From Streptomyces sp. NBC_00091 (GTDB lineage: Bacteria > Actinomycetota > Actinomycetes > Streptomycetales > Streptomycetaceae): a stretch of DNA of 64,000 nt. A model generated the notes under the pieces. The model ran no database searches. It was not told where the DNA came from and was given only the letters and a program-made list of their open reading frames with translations. This document shows, piece by piece, positions 61,427 through 64,000 of the stretch; position 1 is the stretch's first letter; the number at the start of each line of letters is the position of its first letter. Location: NCBI RefSeq assembly GCF_026343185.1, contig NZ_JAPEMA010000001.1, forward strand, positions 3,782,001 to 3,846,000, written 5' to 3'. Both the position numbers and the translations under genes were made by a program.

Positions 61427-61987
61427 TCACCTGGCCGAGACGGCGGCGGGCGCGGCGGCCGGAGCGTCGGCCGGGGCGCCGGCCGGGGCGCCGCCGTCCG
61501 GTATTCGGCCTCCCGGGGCGGGCGTCCCGTCGGTCCAGGCGTAGACCTTCCTGCCGCGCACCGAGACCTGGTACTGGTAGCCGTCCCGGCACTCGGGCCG
61601 CTCCTCGGCTCGGGTGTCGCCCGGCCACCAACGGGCGCCCAGGTGGGGGCCGCCCGCCTTCCTGGGCGCCGCGGCGGCACACTGCGGACCGTCGAGCGGG
61701 GTCTTGCCGAGGGTGAACCGGATCAGCCGGGCCCGGCCGTCGCCGCGCGCCCGTATCCGTACGTCGGTGGCGTCCCGCGGTATCCAGCCGGGCAGCACGA
61801 ACGCCCGGTCTCCGCGCTTCGGCGCGTCGGCGGCGCTGGCGTAGCGCTTGCCCTTCTCGTGCAGGACCCGGTTGTCGAGGGCGTCCGTGACCGGGTTGGG
61901 CGGGAGGTTGGGCAGCGCGAAGGCGGCCAGGGCGAGGACTCCCACGATGGCGGCGGCGATGGCGAGCGGACGGCGGTTCATACCCAT
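61427..61987 (-). CDS. Membrane-anchored protein of unknown function
   Basis: 186 aa from ATG 61987 (MGMNRRPLAIAAAIVG); ATG 61981 is equally possible. One N-terminal membrane helix (LAIAAAIVGVLALAAFALPNL) and an outside-facing domain with GDRAFVLPGWIPRDATDVRIRARGDG, two cysteines (QCAAA, ECRDG) and W residues, then a Pro/Ala-rich tail (APAGAPADAPAAAPAA). I do not recognise a family; similar short membrane proteins are common in Streptomyces. Convergent with the hydrolase gene 10 bp away. Confidence 0.75.
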   Translation of the reverse strand: MGMNRRPLAIAAAIVGVLALAAFALPNLPPNPVTDALDNRVLHEKGKRYASAADAPKRGDRAFVLPGWIPRDATDVRIRARGDGRARLIRFTLGKTPLDGPQCAAAAPRKAGGPHLGARWWPGDTRAEERPECRDGYQYQVSVRGRKVYAWTDGTPAPGGRIPDGGAPAGAPADAPAAAPAAVSAR

Positions 61988-62265
61988 AAGTGTTCGGACC
62001 GGGGCCCGTTCGCGCGTCCCTCCCCGGTACGAACCTCGAATCTGCCGCAAGTCGTACAGGGACTCATACCTGAGAGGGGCACGGTCCACGCGGGGCCCGG
62101 CGGGAGGCGCCGGCGCGCGTGCCCGCGGGCCGCGTTATAGGCCCGGTAGGGATCCGGGATATGGCGAGCCCCGAGGGTGAAACCCGACGCCGCACCGGGA
62201 GTTGATCCGGACGGCCCCGTCACCCGCTCGCCCCGCCGCCCCGCCGCCCGTCCCGGAGGATTGCC

Positions 62266-62769
62266 ATGCGTCGTCGTCTCGCCCCCCTGCTCGCGTCGGC
62301 CGCCGCCGGCCTGCTCGCCCTCGCGACCCCCGCCTCGGCGGCCCCGGCGGACAAGCCGCAGGTGCTGAGCGGCTGGACGCAGACGAGCGCGACCAGCTAC
62401 AACGCCTGGGTCGCGGCGCGCGCCGCCCAGGGCAACTGGGCCTCGTACGGCTTCGACTGGTCGACGGACTACTGCACCACGTCCCCCGACAACCCCTTCG
62501 GCTTCCCCTTCGAGACCGCGTGCGCCCGCCACGACTTCGGCTACCGCAACTACAAGGCGGCGGGTACGTTCCCGGCCAACAAGTCCCGGCTGGACGACGC
62601 CTTCTACGTGGACCTGAAGCGGGTCTGCTCGCAGTACTCGGGCGTCAAGAAGGGTTCCTGCGACAGCACCGCCTGGACGTACTACCAGGCGGTCAAGGCC
62701 TTCGGCGTCTCCCCGCAGGACGCCCCGTCCGACACGGCCCCGTCCGAGCCCGCGACTCCGCGTCCGTGA
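62266..62769 (+). CDS. Secreted phospholipase A2 (prokaryotic type, PF09056)
   Basis: 167 aa. Signal peptide MRRRLAPLLASAAAGLLALATPASA, then the bacterial/fungal PLA2 domain: GFDWSTDYCTTSPDNPFGFPFETACARHDFGYRNYK, containing the Ca-binding Asp region and the catalytic His-Asp pair (about residues 89-90), with LDDAFYVDLKRVC and GSCDSTAWTYYQAV; four cysteines can form the two known disulfides. Matches the Streptomyces violaceoruber PLA2 type. A short Pro/Ser/Asp tail follows. Clear GGAGGA-type ribosome site. Confidence 0.94.
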   Translation: MRRRLAPLLASAAAGLLALATPASAAPADKPQVLSGWTQTSATSYNAWVAARAAQGNWASYGFDWSTDYCTTSPDNPFGFPFETACARHDFGYRNYKAAGTFPANKSRLDDAFYVDLKRVCSQYSGVKKGSCDSTAWTYYQAVKAFGVSPQDAPSDTAPSEPATPRP

Positions 62770-62844
62770 CGTCCGAGTAGGCCCCGCTCCAGTCCGCCCC
62801 TGCCCGCCCCGGTCCGAGCCCGCCGCCCGGCCCACCCAGTACTC

Positions 62845-62884
62845 CGTCCCGCCCGAACCCCCGTCGGGCGGGACGGCTCTTTTC
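62845..62884 (+). terminator. Terminator of the phospholipase gene
   Basis: 12-bp perfect stem (62845-62856 with 62864-62875), 7-nt loop, followed by GCTCTTTT. Confidence 0.88.
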
Positions 62885-63007
62885 CGGGATTTTGCGCGCG
62901 CAAGGACCCGGCCGAGTGATTTTCCGCCGGTTTCCGACGGATTCGCGAGCCCCCGTCCGGGGCGCCCGGACAGCCTCGCGAGGCCCGTCAGGGAGGTGGA
63001 AGAAGAG

Positions 63008-63080
63008 TGCCCCCGGCAGGACTCGAACCTGCGGCCAAGCGCTTAGAAGGCGCCTGCTCTATCCACTGAGCTACGGGGGC
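63008..63080 (-). tRNA. tRNA-Arg (anticodon TCT)
   Basis: 73-nt cloverleaf on the minus strand: acceptor GCCCCCG/CGGGGGC, D-arm GCTC-AGTGGATA-GAGC, anticodon stem GGCGC/GCGCT with loop CTTCTAA (anticodon TCT, reads AGA), T-arm GCAGG-TTCGAAT-CCTGC, discriminator A. CCA is not encoded. AGA is a rare codon in GC-rich Streptomyces genes. Confidence 0.97.
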
Positions 63081-63406
63081 CGGAAGGTGACCGTGGTGGC
63101 CTGGAGCCCCTTGGTGGGGGTGGGACTGCGGTCCGTGCCGGGTCAAGGATAGGGCTCCGGTTGCCTTGTCCCGGTTGCTTCACTCGCGTGCCACGTTGTG
63201 GAGGTTCGGTGAAGCGGTCCCGATAATCGCAGGCAGGTGCGATTCTCGCACCGCTTTTGCGCCGCGTCGGCCTGGGTGTTGTGCACTCGTTATGCCTGCG
63301 TCCCACTCGTCCGCCGTGTCCAGGATGTCCCACTGGAGTCGCGGTCGGCGCGCAGAGGGCGTATAAGCTTCAAAAATGGTCCCAAATTGGGCATTCTTCG
63401 CATGTG
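63081..63406. other. Long intergenic stretch before the GTPase gene
   Basis: About 325 bp with no supported coding frame and clearly lower GC content than the genes. It holds the tRNA upstream region (63081-63150), a plus-strand hairpin at 63236-63258 and a possible -10 box TATAAG at 63362-63367, followed by AAAAATGG and the palindrome CCCAAATTGGG (63381-63391), 15 bp before the GTG start. Confidence 0.5.
63236..63258 (+). terminator. Terminator-like hairpin in the intergenic stretch
   Basis: GGTGCGA (63236-63242), TTC loop, TCGCACC (63246-63252), then GCTTTT. No known plus-strand gene ends here, so it may end a small RNA or a leader transcript. Confidence 0.5.
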
Positions 63407-64000
63407 GTGACCTTGGATGTTCGGCCTCAGCTGCTCGATGCCCTGTCCGCCCTGCGCGACCGGGTCGCGTCCGTGCGTCTGCCGCTGCCCCTGCCCGGCG
63501 CCCCACGTGCGCGCCAGACCAGAGCCGAGCTGCTCGCGCAGCTCGACGACTACCTCGTACCCCGGCTGAAGGCGCCCGAGGCGCCGCTGCTCGCCGTCGT
63601 CGGCGGATCCACCGGGGCCGGCAAGTCCACCCTCGTCAACTCCCTCGTCGGCCGCCAGGTGAGTGAAGCCGGGGTGCTCAGGCCGACGACACGGACACCC
63701 GTGCTCGTCTGCCACCCGGACGACCACCACTGGTTCGCCGGCATGCGGATCCTCCCCGACCTCATGCGCGTCTGGGCGCCCCAGGGGGACGAGGAACTGC
63801 TCCCCTCCTCCCGGAGGAACCCCCCGCGCGGCCCGAACCCCCACCCCGCGACCCGCGAGCTGCGGATCGAGACCGTCTCCACCCTCCCGCGCGGGCTCGC
63901 CATCCTCGACGCCCCCGACATCGACTCCCTCGTGGTCGACAACCGCACCCTCGCCGCCCAGCTGATCTGCGCCGCCGACGTCTGGGTCATGGTCACCACC
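63407..64000 (+). CDS. P-loop GTPase (dynamin/YfjP-like), N-terminal part
   Basis: Open to the right edge; 198 codons visible from GTG 63407 (GTG 63404 also possible). A short helical N-terminus ([22 protein letters not shown]) precedes the GTPase domain with Walker [18 protein letters not shown] (about residue 68), switch region with [10 protein letters not shown], and G3 motif [15 protein letters not shown], followed by [11 protein letters not shown]. This resembles Streptomyces dynamin-like or Era-like GTPases that come in pairs and act near the membrane, but the partner gene lies outside the window. Confidence 0.8.
   Translation, partial: MTLDVRPQLLDALSALRDRVASVRLPLPLPGAPRARQTRAELLAQLDDYLVPRLKAPEAPLLAVVGGSTGAGKSTLVNSLVGRQVSEAGVLRPTTRTPVLVCHPDDHHWFAGMRILPDLMRVWAPQGDEELLPSSRRNPPRGPNPHPATRELRIETVSTLPRGLAILDAPDIDSLVVDNRTLAAQLICAADVWVMVTT

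Noticed and set aside
63008..63080. tRNA-Arg as an integration site of a mobile element
   Set aside because: No integrase, no repeated tRNA 3' end and no foreign genes lie beside it.
1..64000. CRISPR array, prophage or new defence island
   Set aside because: No regularly spaced repeats of CRISPR type, no phage structural genes and no cluster of nuclease/ATPase genes; the only mobile unit is the IS607 element.

Overview
The window is high-GC chromosomal DNA with the codon bias, GTG starts, GAGG-type ribosome sites and gene content of a Streptomyces or close relative. The gene order desE, siderophore-interacting protein, desA-B-C-D next to acdH, HMG-CoA lyase and an acyl-CoA carboxylase pair is the conserved core layout I know from Streptomyces (the S. 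coelicolor SCO2770s-2780s). This is mostly core chromosome. One IS607-type insertion sequence is the only clear mobile element.

Layout. (1) 1-6600: desferrioxamine operon desABCD (minus strand, desD cut by the window edge), a siderophore-interacting reductase and the DesE-type binding lipoprotein. Iron boxes lie in front of desA and desE, so synthesis and uptake are probably shut off together by the iron regulator. (2) 6600-13200: acyl-CoA dehydrogenase, HMG-CoA lyase, biotin-dependent carboxylase alpha and beta subunits (leucine/isovalerate breakdown), with a divergent TetR gene across a double operator. (3) 13200-19600: putative phosphatase, then a minus-strand run of VOC protein, AraC regulator, cation efflux protein, thioesterase II and acyl-CoA dehydrogenase, then a PucR regulator. 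(4) 19700-34700: agmatinase and a TPP enzyme, a membrane esterase, a fused two-half ABC exporter, an EF-hand protein, secreted proteins (S37 peptidase, GH3 enzyme), a LysR/EamA pair and a DUF937 protein. (5) 34700-43400: RecD2 helicase preceded by three DnaA-box-like repeats, citrate synthase preceded by a perfect palindrome, copper ATPase plus copper chaperone with a CsoR-type operator, an antiporter and a small HTH protein. (6) 43500-51100: myo-inositol catabolism, iolG-like and isomerase genes divergent from iolC-B-D-A. (7) 51100-64000: hydrolases, a DUF916/WxL-like secreted pair, a subtilase, GNAT, deaminase, phosphopantetheinyl transferase, the IS607 element with a frameshifted tnpB, a secreted phospholipase A2, tRNA-Arg(TCT) and the start of a GTPase.

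The most unusual signals are: a Streptomyces-type intergenic repeat read in frame inside two unrelated enzymes (carboxylase alpha subunit and IolB), giving the same peptide; the 16-bp-period DnaA-box array before recD2; the 23-bp palindrome before citrate synthase; the DUF916/WxL-like pair in an actinomycete; and the broken TnpB of the IS607 element. I found no CRISPR array, prophage or clear new defence system. All database-level statements are from memory of families; no search was run.
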